From positions 1 through 37,004 of the forward strand of contig NZ_JAODMP010000104.1 in the NCBI RefSeq assembly GCF_025464835.1: a stretch of DNA of 37,004 bases, written 5' to 3'. The notes beneath the pieces are model-generated. The model was not told the origin of the DNA. It worked only from the letters and a program-made list of their open reading frames with translations, and did not search any database. Both the position numbers and the translations under genes were made by a program. Shown here piece by piece: positions 20,556-27,915 of the stretch. How positions within the stretch are numbered: position 1 is the first letter of the stretch; every line of letters begins with the position of its first letter. Source of the DNA: Mycetocola sp. GTDB lineage: Bacteria > Actinomycetota > Actinomycetes > Actinomycetales > Microbacteriaceae.

Positions 20556-21127
20556 CCGGGCGATCCGCTCAGGTGACCCATGGCGCAGCCGGCGCTCGAG
20601 CCGACGGCGCCGGCAACCTCCGGGTCGCCCTTCTCCGCGGAGTCAACGTCGGCGGAGTGACGGTGAAGTCCGTACCGCTGGCCGACGTGTTCCACGAGCT
20701 GGGGTTCACCGATGTGCGCACGGTGCTCGCGAGCGGCAATGTGCTGTTCGCCGGGGATGCCGGTGCGGCGGAGCTCGCGGAGGCGATCGCGAAGGCGTTG
20801 TCAGCGCAGTTCGGTTACCCGGCCCGAGTGATCGTCATCGACCAGGCGAAGGTGAGAGACGTTCTCGAGGCGTATCCGTTCGACGAAGTCGACGACCGCC
20901 AACCCTATGTGGTGTTCGTGTCGCAACCGGGCGACATCCAGGCTCTTCTCGACCTCGCCGGTGAGCTCGACGACGATGTCGAGCGGGTGCAGCCGGGCGA
21001 CGGTGTTCTGTACTGGGAGGTCCGCAAGGGAATGTCGACGAACAGCACGTTCTCGAAGCGGACGGCACACACCCCGGGCATCCTCACCACCACGAGGAAC
21101 CTTCGAACTCTTCGCAAACTCCTCTGA
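20552..21127 (+). CDS. DUF1697 family protein
   Basis: The 191-residue protein contains RVALLRGVNVGG near residue 25, the defining start of DUF1697. It continues with the family pattern LGFTDVRTVLASGNVLF and ends in the usual basic segment TTRNLRTLRKLL. The biochemical function of the family is unknown. The N-terminal 20 residues (GRSAQVTHGAAGARADGAGN) are not conserved-looking, so an internal start is possible. The ATG at 20552 overlaps the stop of the SprT-like gene, which supports it. Confidence 0.88.
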   Translation: MTGRSAQVTHGAAGARADGAGNLRVALLRGVNVGGVTVKSVPLADVFHELGFTDVRTVLASGNVLFAGDAGAAELAEAIAKALSAQFGYPARVIVIDQAKVRDVLEAYPFDEVDDRQPYVVFVSQPGDIQALLDLAGELDDDVERVQPGDGVLYWEVRKGMSTNSTFSKRTAHTPGILTTTRNLRTLRKLL

Positions 21128-21174
21128 CACACCCGGAATCCCGGGGCCCGGATCACTGTGGGGCGGTAACCGGC

Positions 21175-21180
21175 TACCTT
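21175..21180 (+). promoter_or_regulatory. -10-like hexamer for leaderless CGNR-gene mRNA
   Basis: TACCTT, then 6 nt (GGTTAC), then ATG at 21187. No ribosome binding site is seen. Confidence 0.45.
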
Positions 21181-21186
21181 GGTTAC

Positions 21187-21816
21187 ATGAGCCACGCGAG
21201 CAGTGCTGAGTCCGCCACCGGTCAGTGGTTCACCTCGCTCGAGGGAACGCGCTGGTGGTTCGACTCCGGTTCTCTCGCCCTCGACTTTGCGTATACCGGT
21301 CCGCTCGGCGTCGACGCCGCCACGGATTCGCCGCAGGAGATGCTGCGCTCCCCGCGCGATCTGACGTCGTGGCTGGCGAACCGGCTCCCGAGCACGGCGG
21401 CCGGGGATCGGGACCTCGCCGACGCCATCACCCTGCGCGGCGCGATCGGCCGGCTCGCTCTCGCGGCGAGCGCCGGTGCCGGTGCCGCTGCGCACGACAT
21501 CGACCTGCTGAACCTTTATGCGGCGACCCCTGATATTCCGCCCCGCCTTGCGGGTGGAGGCCTGCAGGCGGGCCGCACCGATCCGCGTGCCGGACAGGCG
21601 CTGTCGACGATCGCCAGGGATGCTGTCGCCCTCTTCTCAGGGACGACGTCCGGCAACATCCGGGAATGTGACGCCGACGACTGCGACATCATCTACCTCG
21701 ACACGTCGCGGGCGGGAAACCGCCGCTGGTGTTCCATGCAACGCTGCGGCAACCGACACAAGGTCAGGGCCCACCGGGCGCGGGCGGCTCGCCCCGAGCA
21801 GGACGCTACTCGCTGA
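21187..21816 (+). CDS. CGNR zinc-finger (ABATE domain) protein, putative transcription regulator
   Basis: The 209-residue protein has an N-terminal ABATE-like region (about 20-150, starting WWFDSGSLALDFAYTG) and a C-terminal CGNR zinc finger with C161, C166, C182 and C187 in ECDADDCDIIYLDTSRAGNR and WCSMQRCGNRHKVRAHR. Proteins of this type are thought to bind ligands or stress signals with the first domain and DNA with the finger. The target is unknown. It is a single-gene unit whose 3' end overlaps the convergent DUF427 gene by 11 nt. Confidence 0.88.
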   Translation: MSHASSAESATGQWFTSLEGTRWWFDSGSLALDFAYTGPLGVDAATDSPQEMLRSPRDLTSWLANRLPSTAAGDRDLADAITLRGAIGRLALAASAGAGAAAHDIDLLNLYAATPDIPPRLAGGGLQAGRTDPRAGQALSTIARDAVALFSGTTSGNIRECDADDCDIIYLDTSRAGNRRWCSMQRCGNRHKVRAHRARAARPEQDATR

Positions 21817-22108
21817 TCGTCACCGACCGGTCGAATGCGACATAACCGGAGTAGTCCTGACCGACCCGATCGAACGAACTCCGATACGGCTGGGGGTAGC
21901 TCCAGGCGAGATCCTTCCGCGGCTGACCACCGGTTTCGACCGTGTAATACTGCGCCTCGCCCTTCCACCCACAGGTGTACGGGGTCGGGCTCTCGGTGAA
22001 GAGTTCGGACACCAGGCTGGACGGTGGAAAGTACCAGTTGCCCTCGATCTTGAGAAGGTCGCTGGTCGGCGCTTCGGCGAGGACGGTGCCGTTATGGGTT
22101 GCTTTCAT
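21806..22108 (-). CDS. DUF427 domain protein
   Basis: The 100-residue protein matches the whole DUF427 fold. It has the motif IEGNWYFPPSSL, then YTCGWKGEAQYYTVETGG, then DLAWSYPQPY, and it ends in YVAFDRSVTISE. The strong Trp/Tyr/Gly conservation suggests a small ligand-binding barrel, but no function is established. The ATG at 22108 has TATCAT (22115-22120) 6 nt upstream and no ribosome binding site. Its 3' end overlaps the CGNR gene tail to tail by 11 nt. Confidence 0.9.
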   Translation of the reverse strand: MKATHNGTVLAEAPTSDLLKIEGNWYFPPSSLVSELFTESPTPYTCGWKGEAQYYTVETGGQPRKDLAWSYPQPYRSSFDRVGQDYSGYVAFDRSVTISE

Positions 22109-22114
22109 GCGTGC

Positions 22115-22120
22115 ATGATA
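22115..22120 (-). promoter_or_regulatory. -10-like hexamer for leaderless DUF427 mRNA
   Basis: TATCAT, then 6 nt (GCACGC), then ATG on the minus strand. Confidence 0.5.
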
Positions 22121-22162
22121 TCCGGACCACCTGCCAGAACGCGCGTACCGCCGGTGTCGTTC

Positions 22163-22714
22163 TCAGTCGCGGAGAATCGCGACCTCGGCGGTCGAATCGA
22201 CCAGCGCGGCAGCGACCACACGCTCCCGCTCGCCGTCGGCGATGAGGGTCTGCCCGTCCACGGATGCGGTGAACAGGTGCCCAACGGCCTTCCGCAGGTT
22301 GTCGAAGGCAGCGCACGTCACAGCCGCCTCCGGCGACGTGAAGTCGATGCCGAGGGTGACGAGAGCATCGATCACCGCGCCCGCTGCGAGCAGGTCCGGG
22401 GCGGAGAACGTACCCTCTGCACCGGCGGAGACGACGGCGATCGACATCCGGCGCCCGAGGCGCACCTGGTGATCCAGCGCCCACGCGGCGACGGCGCTGC
22501 GGTTGGTGAGGTTCGCCGCGACAACGGCTCCCGCCGGAGAATCGAGGGCGATGCCCGCGTCGGCGAGCGCGAGCGCATCGACCCAGATCAGCAGGTCGAC
22601 GTCCCCGACGCGGTCCAGCCCGGCGCGGCCGGTGTCGAAGCGGACCTGGTACTTCGCCTGGGCGGCCACCCGCAGGGCCGCGGGTTGCGCAGGAGTGTCG
22701 GTGCGTTCGGGCAT
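22163..22714 (-). CDS. 2-phosphosulfolactate phosphatase-like (ComB family) protein
   Basis: The 183-residue protein shows the ComB-like pattern: a strand with VDLLIWVDALALADAG, then VVAANLTNRSAVAAWAL, then RMSIAVVSAGAEG, APDLLAAGAVIDAL and TCAAFDNLRKAVGHLFTAS. ComB removes phosphate from 2-phosphosulfolactate in coenzyme M synthesis. Actinobacteria that carry homologues do not make coenzyme M in general, so a different phosphatase substrate is likely. Assignment is by pattern recognition. The ATG has TACGCT (22721-22726) 6 nt upstream. It lies 41 nt after the EVE gene and may also be read from it. Confidence 0.62.
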   Translation of the reverse strand: MPERTDTPAQPAALRVAAQAKYQVRFDTGRAGLDRVGDVDLLIWVDALALADAGIALDSPAGAVVAANLTNRSAVAAWALDHQVRLGRRMSIAVVSAGAEGTFSAPDLLAAGAVIDALVTLGIDFTSPEAAVTCAAFDNLRKAVGHLFTASVDGQTLIADGERERVVAAALVDSTAEVAILRD

Positions 22715-22720
22715 GGCTCC

Positions 22721-22726
22721 AGCGTA
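22721..22726 (-). promoter_or_regulatory. -10-like hexamer for leaderless ComB-like mRNA
   Basis: TACGCT, then 6 nt (GGAGCC), then ATG on the minus strand. Confidence 0.45.
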
Positions 22727-22755
22727 ACCACCGCTATGCGCGCGGCCCGGCTGTG

Positions 22756-23220
22756 TTACAGCCAGTGACGTTCTTCGGGATAGCGCCGGTCGTCAGGCGA
22801 CGGGCGACGCATGGCATCCCGGATGATCTCGAAGTCGTGACGGGACAGTTCGATGAGTCCCGCTCGCAACTGATAGCCCCAGTCCGGCGCGTTCCGGGTG
22901 AACTCGAGAGCTCCGAGCAGCGGGCGGATCGGTGCCGGTTCGGCTGTCTCATCCCAATCGACCCGGCGCCGCCAGGGCCTCCAGTCCAACGACAGCGCCT
23001 GGTAGATCTCGGTCCCGGCGATCCGCCCGATCGCGGTGAACTGTTTGAGCGGGTCACCGTCCGGGTATGCCGTCTTAGGTGAGTAGTAGACGAGCCCGTC
23101 GGCGTCGCCCATCCGCTCGAGGTTCGGGCGGGTGCCGTGGCTGATCTGCGCGACACCGAGGTCGACGGCGGTGCGCACGTGGTCGCGCGACGCCACCGCC
23201 AGCCAGTATCGAATCGCCAT
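22756..23220 (-). CDS. EVE domain protein (PUA-like fold)
   Basis: The 154-residue protein begins MAIRYWLAVASRDHVRTAVD and has GVAQISHGTRPNLERM, GDGLVYYSPKT-like and FTAIGRIAG segments, which are typical of the EVE/UPF0310 family. EVE domains have a PUA-like pocket that can read modified bases in DNA or RNA. Some act in restriction of modified DNA, others in housekeeping. This stand-alone form has no nuclease or methylase partner, so a defence role is not indicated. A TAGACA (23227-23232) lies 6 nt before the ATG. Confidence 0.85.
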   Translation of the reverse strand: MAIRYWLAVASRDHVRTAVDLGVAQISHGTRPNLERMGDADGLVYYSPKTAYPDGDPLKQFTAIGRIAGTEIYQALSLDWRPWRRRVDWDETAEPAPIRPLLGALEFTRNAPDWGYQLRAGLIELSRHDFEIIRDAMRRPSPDDRRYPEERHWL

Positions 23221-23248
23221 ACTCCCTGTCTAGCGCACCCGCCGCACC

Positions 23249-23323
23249 GAACTTCGGAGATTTCGCCTCTACCGGTAACGATGTGCCTGTTTGCTGTGAC
23301 TTGGCGAGAAATCTCCGCAGTTC
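23249..23323. repeat. Long interrupted palindrome between divergent EVE and SRPBCC-like genes
   Basis: GAACT-t-CGGAGATTTC (23249-23264) pairs with GAAATCTCCG-c-AGTTC (23308-23323): 15 of 16 positions. It extends to GCC/GGC after a 2-nt bulge. The loop is about 35 nt. It fills most of the 140-nt spacer between the divergent genes and could be an operator for both or a dispersed repeat. Confidence 0.6.
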
Positions 23324-23360
23324 CGGACGTGGCACCAGCCAGACAGGTGAGACTGGGCTC

Positions 23361-23906
23361 ATGCGCGTCCAACTCAAGATGATCCTCGACTGCGATCCGT
23401 TCGACGCGTGGCGCGCTCTGCGCTCCCCCGCCGTTCTCCGCGAACTCTACTCACCGCTGCTCGAGTTGGACCCCGGCGGGCCTGTCCCGACTCTGTGGGA
23501 GCCGGGCAGCATGGACGTCGCCGTCCGCGGCGCTGGAGTGATCCCGGTCGGGCGCCAGCGCATCGATCTCGACTTCGACCTGAAGCGGATGCCAGGGGTC
23601 CGGATCCTCATCGACTCCGGTCGCCCCCTGACCGGCCCGCTGAGCCTGCTCGAAGGGTGGCGACACCAGATGGCCGTCGCTCCGGCACCTGGCGACCCGA
23701 CGAAGACCCTCTACCGCGACCGTCTGGACTTCGGCGGGCCAGCCGCCGTTGCGCTGTGGATGCCGATGTGGACGATGTGGCAGTGGCGCGGCATCCGCTT
23801 GAAGGAGATGGCGCCGAACTGGGGATTCGAGCCGGTGCAACCGGAACAGGACGCAGTGGACACCGCTGCGGACTCGGACCCAGCACCTCACATTCAGGAG
23901 AATTGA
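23361..23906 (+). CDS. SRPBCC-like (START/Bet v1 fold) protein of unknown function
   Basis: The 181-residue protein begins MRVQLKMILDCDPFDAWRAL, the usual start of lipid- or ligand-binding SRPBCC folds, and contains RIDLDFDLKRMPGVRILID, LSLLEGWRHQMAV and LYRDRLDF. The C-terminal helix WMPMWTMWQWRGIRLKEM fits the long helix that closes the SRPBCC cavity. No specific ligand can be named. The ATG at 23361 has GAGACT 6 nt upstream and no ribosome binding site. The last codons and the stop lie within the left arm of the palindrome at 23892-23963. Confidence 0.65.
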   Translation: MRVQLKMILDCDPFDAWRALRSPAVLRELYSPLLELDPGGPVPTLWEPGSMDVAVRGAGVIPVGRQRIDLDFDLKRMPGVRILIDSGRPLTGPLSLLEGWRHQMAVAPAPGDPTKTLYRDRLDFGGPAAVALWMPMWTMWQWRGIRLKEMAPNWGFEPVQPEQDAVDTAADSDPAPHIQEN

Positions 23907-23963
23907 GGCGACACGCCGTGTGGCGGCGCCCCCAGTCGGCGTGTCCGGCTGAATCTCCTGAAT
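23892..23963. repeat. 72-nt palindrome at the end of the SRPBCC-like gene
   Basis: ATTCAGGAGA (23892-23901) pairs with TCTCCTGAAT (23954-23963), and GACACGCCG (23910-23918) with CGGCGTGTC (23937-23945). The two perfect stems are separated by a symmetric 8x8 internal mismatch; the apical loop is 18 nt. The gene's TGA is at 23904-23906. It could act as a terminator, but the internal symmetry and size suggest a repeat element. Confidence 0.7.
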
Positions 23964-24282
23964 TCGAAGCCGGTTCCTGAATCTGAGGTCTGCGACGGAT
24001 GCGACTGCGAGCCCGAAAAACAGAGTGCGAACTCGGTTTGGGGCGACTGTCAGGCGGCACACGGCCCGATCAGCTAGAGTGGGAGTACTTGCGGGCCCGT
24101 CATTGTGCCCCTTGCGTCGTAGAACGCTTCCTCTCTCCCCGCCGGATTCGAAAGAAATCCCGGGTCGATGACTCTTCATACGGCGAACGATTGTGGCTCT
24201 CGCCACCTTCGCCACTGCTCCCGCTCCAGCGATTTCGCCTGTCGAGATCCGTACGGGAAGCTGATGCCCGAAAGGCACGACT
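23964..24282 (+). other. Long upstream region of the DEAD-box helicase
   Basis: This stretch of about 320 nt has no convincing gene. A weak -10-like TAGAGT (24075-24080) has no well-placed -35. If used, it gives a leader of about 200 nt. Long leaders are common for bacterial DEAD-box helicase genes, where they serve cold response or self-regulation; that role is inferred here. Confidence 0.35.
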
Positions 24283-25779
24283 TTGTCAGAAACTCCCCAA
24301 GAAATCACGTTCGCCGAACTCAACGTTCCGGCGCCTCTCGTCGCGGCACTCGCCGCGGATGGCAAGACCCTCGCGTTCCCGATCCAGGTCGACACCCTGC
24401 CTGACACCCTCGGCGGGCGCGACGTCCTCGGCCGCGGAAAGACCGGCTCCGGCAAGACACTCGCGTTCAGCATCCCGATGGCTGCCCGCCTCGGCGGCAA
24501 GCTCGCCGGCGGCAAGCGCCGCCCCGGTCGCCCGCTCGGCTTGATCCTCGCCCCAACACGTGAGCTCGCCACCCAGATCTCCGCTGTCCTTACGCCGCTC
24601 GCGGCGGCATACGGCCTCAACACGACGACCATCTTCGGTGGCGTCAACCAGACCCGCCAGGTCACTGCCCTCAAGGCCGGCGTCGACATCGTCGTCGCCT
24701 GCCCAGGCCGCCTCGAGGACCTCATGAAGCAGGGCTTCGTCAACCTCGACGCCGTCGAGATCACCGTGCTCGACGAGGCCGACCACATGGCAGACCTCGG
24801 CTTCCTGCCCGTTGTCACGCGCATCCTCGACAAGACGCCGTCCAACGGACAGCGCCTGCTCTTCTCGGCGACGCTCGACAACGGTGTGGACAAGCTGGTC
24901 CGCAAATTCCTGCACAACGAGGTCCTGCACTCCGTCGACGAGGCCACCAGCCACGTCTCGGCGATGACGCACCACGTCTTCGAGGTCAACGGACCGGACT
25001 CCAAGAAGGACCTCATCGAGGCCCTCGCGTCCGGCACCGGTCGCCGCATCCTCTTCATGCGCACCAAGCACCACGCGAAGAAGCTCGCCAAGCAGCTCAC
25101 CGACTCCGGTATTCCCGCCGTCGACCTGCACGGCAACCTCTCGCAGCCGCAGCGTGACCGCAACCTCGCCGCGTTCAGCGACGGAAGCGCCCGCGTTCTC
25201 GTTGCAACGGATGTCGCGGCGCGCGGCGTGCACGTGGACGACGTCGAACTCGTCATTCACGTTGACCCGCCCATGGAGCACAAGGCGTACCTGCACCGCT
25301 CGGGCCGCACCGCCCGCGCCGGCAGCGCCGGTGATGTCGTCACCATCTGCCTGCCGACCCAGAAGAAGGATTTGGCCCAGCTGCTGAAAAAGGCTGCCAT
25401 CACGGTCATTCCGGTGCCCGTCACCGCCAAGTCCGCCGAAGTGACCGCGCTCGTCGGCGAGGTCGCTGCATACGTCAAACCGGCTCCCCGTGTCGTCCAG
25501 GCACAGGGTGGCGGTCGCTCACAGGGCGCCAACGCCCAGCGCAAGCGTTCAGTCCGTGAAGGCGGCCAGGGCGGCGGACGCTCACGCTCGAATTCCGGCT
25601 CGGGTTCGTCGCGCGACTACTCCACCTCCACCGCCGGCAGCTCCGCCCGCCGCCACGAGGGTGCCGCAGCCTCGCGCCCGGCCCAGGCACGCCCAGAGCG
25701 TTCCGTTCGCCCCGCCACGGCCGGCGGAGCGGCAACCGGCGGACAGCGCACCCACCGCCGGGTTTCCAGCGGCCGCTAA
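24283..25779 (+). CDS. DEAD-box ATP-dependent RNA helicase
   Basis: The 498-residue protein has all helicase motifs in order: an N-terminal Q-motif-like region (ITFAELNVP ... FPIQVDTLP), Walker A GKTGSGKT (52-59), PTRELA, DEAD (164-167), SAT (195-197), DVAARGVHV and HRSGRTARAG (338-347). The last 100 or so residues are a disordered tail rich in Gly, Arg, Ser and Ala, as in RhlE/DeaD-type enzymes that unwind rRNA or mRNA structures during ribosome assembly and RNA decay. The start is TTG at 24283 with a GAAAGG ribosome binding site. It is followed by a strong terminator and is monocistronic. Confidence 0.95.
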   Translation: MSETPQEITFAELNVPAPLVAALAADGKTLAFPIQVDTLPDTLGGRDVLGRGKTGSGKTLAFSIPMAARLGGKLAGGKRRPGRPLGLILAPTRELATQISAVLTPLAAAYGLNTTTIFGGVNQTRQVTALKAGVDIVVACPGRLEDLMKQGFVNLDAVEITVLDEADHMADLGFLPVVTRILDKTPSNGQRLLFSATLDNGVDKLVRKFLHNEVLHSVDEATSHVSAMTHHVFEVNGPDSKKDLIEALASGTGRRILFMRTKHHAKKLAKQLTDSGIPAVDLHGNLSQPQRDRNLAAFSDGSARVLVATDVAARGVHVDDVELVIHVDPPMEHKAYLHRSGRTARAGSAGDVVTICLPTQKKDLAQLLKKAAITVIPVPVTAKSAEVTALVGEVAAYVKPAPRVVQAQGGGRSQGANAQRKRSVREGGQGGGRSRSNSGSGSSRDYSTSTAGSSARRHEGAAASRPAQARPERSVRPATAGGAATGGQRTHRRVSSGR

Positions 25780-25794
25780 GCCAGCAAGCACGTC

Positions 25795-25851
25795 AGCCAC
25801 CGGTTCGGCCGGGCACCTCAGTTCGAGGTGCCTGACTGGCCGGTGGCTTTT
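25795..25851 (+). terminator. Terminator after the DEAD-box helicase gene
   Basis: Outer stem AGCCACCGG (25795-25803) with CCGGTGGCT (25840-25848), inner stem GGCACCTC (25812-25819) with GAGGTGCC (25825-25832), then TTTT (25848-25851). Confidence 0.88.
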
Positions 25852-25928
25852 CATTTGCGGGTGATTCGGCGAAGTGAGAATGTGTCAAGGGTTTTTCGCT
25901 CGATTTCACCGCCGCGTACACGCCGGGG

Positions 25929-25934
25929 TATGGT
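25929..25934 (+). promoter_or_regulatory. -10 element for leaderless GNAT mRNA
   Basis: TATGGT, then 6 nt (CACGTT), then ATG at 25941. A possible -35 TTCACC (25905-25910) lies 18 nt upstream, making this the most complete promoter of the leaderless group. Confidence 0.6.
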
Positions 25935-25940
25935 CACGTT

Positions 25941-26459
25941 ATGGACACCGACGTTGCAGCTCCTTCCGTTTCAGAGATCATTGTCCGCCCCGTGCGCGAC
26001 GTCGACGCAGAGTCGCTCGGGCGGATTCATGCCCGGTGCTGGCATGAGGCCTACGACGAGGTTGTCAGCAAAGCCACGCTCGAGAACCTGTCGCCCCGCC
26101 GGATGGCTGAACTGTGGACTCACTGGATGAACCAGGGTCCCGCGTACCGCCAGTTCGCTGCGGTGAAGGACGGCGAGATCATCGGGTTCTCCGGTTCTGG
26201 TCCCGCCCGTGACGCTGATGCACCGCGTGACCGCGAACTCTACTTCATCAACATGCTCGCGGAGTTCCGCAGCACGGGAACCGGGCAGAAGCTCTTCGAT
26301 GCAGCGATCGACGACGGGGAACCGGCTTACCTCTGGGTGTTGTCGTCCAACTCCCATGCGCGCCATTTCTACGAGAAGAACGGCTTCGTCGCCGACGGCG
26401 CCGAGCACACCGAACCGTTCCTCGGTGAAGAGATCCACGAGGTCCGGTACGTCCGTTAG
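25941..26459 (+). CDS. GNAT family N-acetyltransferase
   Basis: The 172-residue protein shows the GNAT order: an N-terminal strand (IIVRPVRDVDAESLGRIHAR), a central strand-turn (FAAVKDGEIIGFSGSG), the acetyl-CoA loop region (LYFINMLAEFRSTGTGQKLF, with R-x2-GTG standing for the usual Q/R-x2-GxG/A), and the C-terminal motif NSHARHFYEKNGFVADG. It transfers an acetyl group from acetyl-CoA to an amine; the acceptor cannot be read from sequence. It is a single gene with its own promoter and converges on the NUDIX-fold gene. Confidence 0.9.
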   Translation: MDTDVAAPSVSEIIVRPVRDVDAESLGRIHARCWHEAYDEVVSKATLENLSPRRMAELWTHWMNQGPAYRQFAAVKDGEIIGFSGSGPARDADAPRDRELYFINMLAEFRSTGTGQKLFDAAIDDGEPAYLWVLSSNSHARHFYEKNGFVADGAEHTEPFLGEEIHEVRYVR

Positions 26460-26493
26460 GTTCCGCCCAGCCACAAACGGCTGCATCGAGCAC

Positions 26494-26584
26494 TGCGTTG
26501 CCCATAACGGCTGAAGATCCGCACGAAACGCGACCACTACCGGCAACGCAACGAAAACCCGGTGAACGGATGCCCCGGCATCCG
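26494..26584. repeat. Inverted repeats between convergent GNAT and NUDIX genes
   Basis: TGCGTTGCC (26494-26502) and GGCAACGCA (26542-26550) form a 9-bp interrupted palindrome of 57 nt. A second compact hairpin follows, CGGATGCC (26567-26574) with GGCATCCG (26577-26584). The second may terminate transcription from either side, although there is no T-tract. Confidence 0.5.
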
Positions 26585-26598
26585 CCCCGCAAGACGGC

Positions 26599-27168
26599 CT
26601 ACGACAGTCGACCCACCGAGGCGAGCGCGAGGCGCAGGAGCGTGCCGCGGCCGCCTTCCATCTCTTCGCTGACGGCATCCGTCTGGGCTTCCTCCGGCGC
26701 CATCCAGGTGAGTTCGAGCGCGTCCTGGCGCGGCTCACAGGTGCCCGTCACCGGAACGACATAGGCCAGCGAGACCGCATGCTGCCGGTCGTCGGTGTAG
26801 GCGGAAATCCCGGGCATCGGGAAGTACTCCGCCACATGGAACGGCGTCGGTGACGCGGGAAGCAGCGGGAAGGCCATCGGCCCGAGGTCCTTCTCCAGGT
26901 GACGGAACAGAGCATCCCGAAGCGTTTCACCGTACAACACCCGACCGGAGACGATCGTCCGGGTCATCTGCCCGGTCGCGGTCGCTCGCAGGAGGATACC
27001 GACTTCGGTGACGACCCCGAGACCATCGACCCGGACAGGGATCGCCTCGACATAGAGCAGGGGAAGACGGCGACGCACCTCCTCGAGCTCGATGTCGCTG
27101 AGCCAGCCAGGAGTGGGGCTCGACGACGGGTCCTGCGGCTGGTCAGGGTCTGGGGTGCGAACGCTCAT
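26599..27168 (-). CDS. NUDIX-fold protein of the DUF4916 type, with degenerate Nudix box
   Basis: The 189-residue protein resembles actinobacterial NUDIX hydrolase family proteins: GWLSDIELEEVRRRLPLLYVEAIPVRV, then TRTIVSGRVLYGETLRDALF, then a C-terminal VSLAYVVPVTG and LELTWM. The Nudix box should read GX5EX7REUXEEXGU. Here the G-x5-E part is present (GRVLYGE), but the metal-binding REUXEE is RHLEKD. Classical pyrophosphohydrolase activity is therefore doubtful. It may be a binding protein or use a variant site. A TAAGAA (27175-27180) lies 6 nt before the ATG. Confidence 0.8.
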   Translation of the reverse strand: MSVRTPDPDQPQDPSSSPTPGWLSDIELEEVRRRLPLLYVEAIPVRVDGLGVVTEVGILLRATATGQMTRTIVSGRVLYGETLRDALFRHLEKDLGPMAFPLLPASPTPFHVAEYFPMPGISAYTDDRQHAVSLAYVVPVTGTCEPRQDALELTWMAPEEAQTDAVSEEMEGGRGTLLRLALASVGRLS

Positions 27169-27266
27169 GCTCCATTCTTACCCGCTTACCCCGTGTCCGG
27201 GGCGGCAGACACCCGGTTCCCTCTCTGTAGGCTGGTTCCCTGTCGTGAACGAGGAGAAGCAGGCCC

Positions 27267-27902
27267 ATGTACACAATCGACGAGGACGCCGTCCTGTGGT
27301 CAGCGGCCGGCGAGGACCGTGAGGGCCGTTCACTGCTCCTCGTCCTGCACGGGTATGGGTCCAATGAAACCGATTTGTTCCAGCTGGCGCCGTTCCTGCC
27401 CCTCGAACCGGTGATTGCGTCACTCCGCGCGCCGCTCGTCGCCCCGTTCCCGATGGACGGCTGGTCCTGGTATCCGGTCGAGCAGCCCGGTCGCCCCGAC
27501 CATGCCGGGCTCGAGGACTCCACATCCGCGGTACTGTCCTGGCTCGACACGCTGCCGTACACTCCCGATTCGGTCGGGTTGCTCGGCTTCTCCCAGGGTG
27601 GCGCTGTAGCGATCGAGCTGCTTCGCGCCGCTCCCGAGCGCTTCTCGTTCGCGGTCAACCTCTCCGGTTACGTTTCCGACCTTCCCCAGCCCGGCGACCC
27701 TGCCCTCGCCACGCGCCGGCCCCCGGTGTTCTGGGGCCGGGGAACGCTCGACGACGTCATCCCGGCAAAGGCGGTCGCGCACACGACCCAGTGGCTGCCA
27801 GAGCACACGCGTCTGGTCGGCCGGATCTACGACGGCTTGCCGCATGCCATTTCGCAGCAGGAACTGGCTGACGTGCGCGGGTTCATCGAACGTCAACTTT
27901 GA
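27267..27902 (+). CDS. Alpha/beta hydrolase, phospholipase/carboxylesterase family
   Basis: The 211-residue protein is a compact esterase. It has the oxyanion segment LLLVLHGYGSNETDLFQLAP, nucleophile S109 in GFSQGG, probable acid D162 or D163 in WGRGTLDDVIP, and H193 in YDGLPHAIS. This layout is that of the YpfH/carboxylesterase group, which cleaves short acyl esters. A GAGGAG ribosome binding site precedes the ATG, with a TAGGCT (about 27227) further upstream, so unlike its neighbours it has a short leader. It ends 60 nt before lhr. Confidence 0.9.
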   Translation: MYTIDEDAVLWSAAGEDREGRSLLLVLHGYGSNETDLFQLAPFLPLEPVIASLRAPLVAPFPMDGWSWYPVEQPGRPDHAGLEDSTSAVLSWLDTLPYTPDSVGLLGFSQGGAVAIELLRAAPERFSFAVNLSGYVSDLPQPGDPALATRRPPVFWGRGTLDDVIPAKAVAHTTQWLPEHTRLVGRIYDGLPHAISQQELADVRGFIERQL

Positions 27903-27915
27903 ATTGCGACGCAAT
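27903..27915. other. 13-bp palindrome upstream of lhr
   Basis: ATTGCG-A-CGCAAT is a perfect dyad right after the esterase stop and 48 nt before the lhr start. It may be an operator. It does not match the actinobacterial SOS box pattern (GAAC-N4-GTTC). Confidence 0.3.

Noticed and set aside
22756-23220. EVE protein as part of a defence island with the DUF559 gene
   Set aside because: It is 8 kb away, stands alone, and its neighbours are housekeeping genes; no nuclease, methylase or other defence partner is adjacent.
23451-25256. 601-codon minus-strand frame across the SRPBCC-like gene and the DEAD-box helicase
   Set aside because: It spans two unrelated plus-strand genes and their spacer and is rich in Ser/Arg/Pro, which is typical of antisense shadow.
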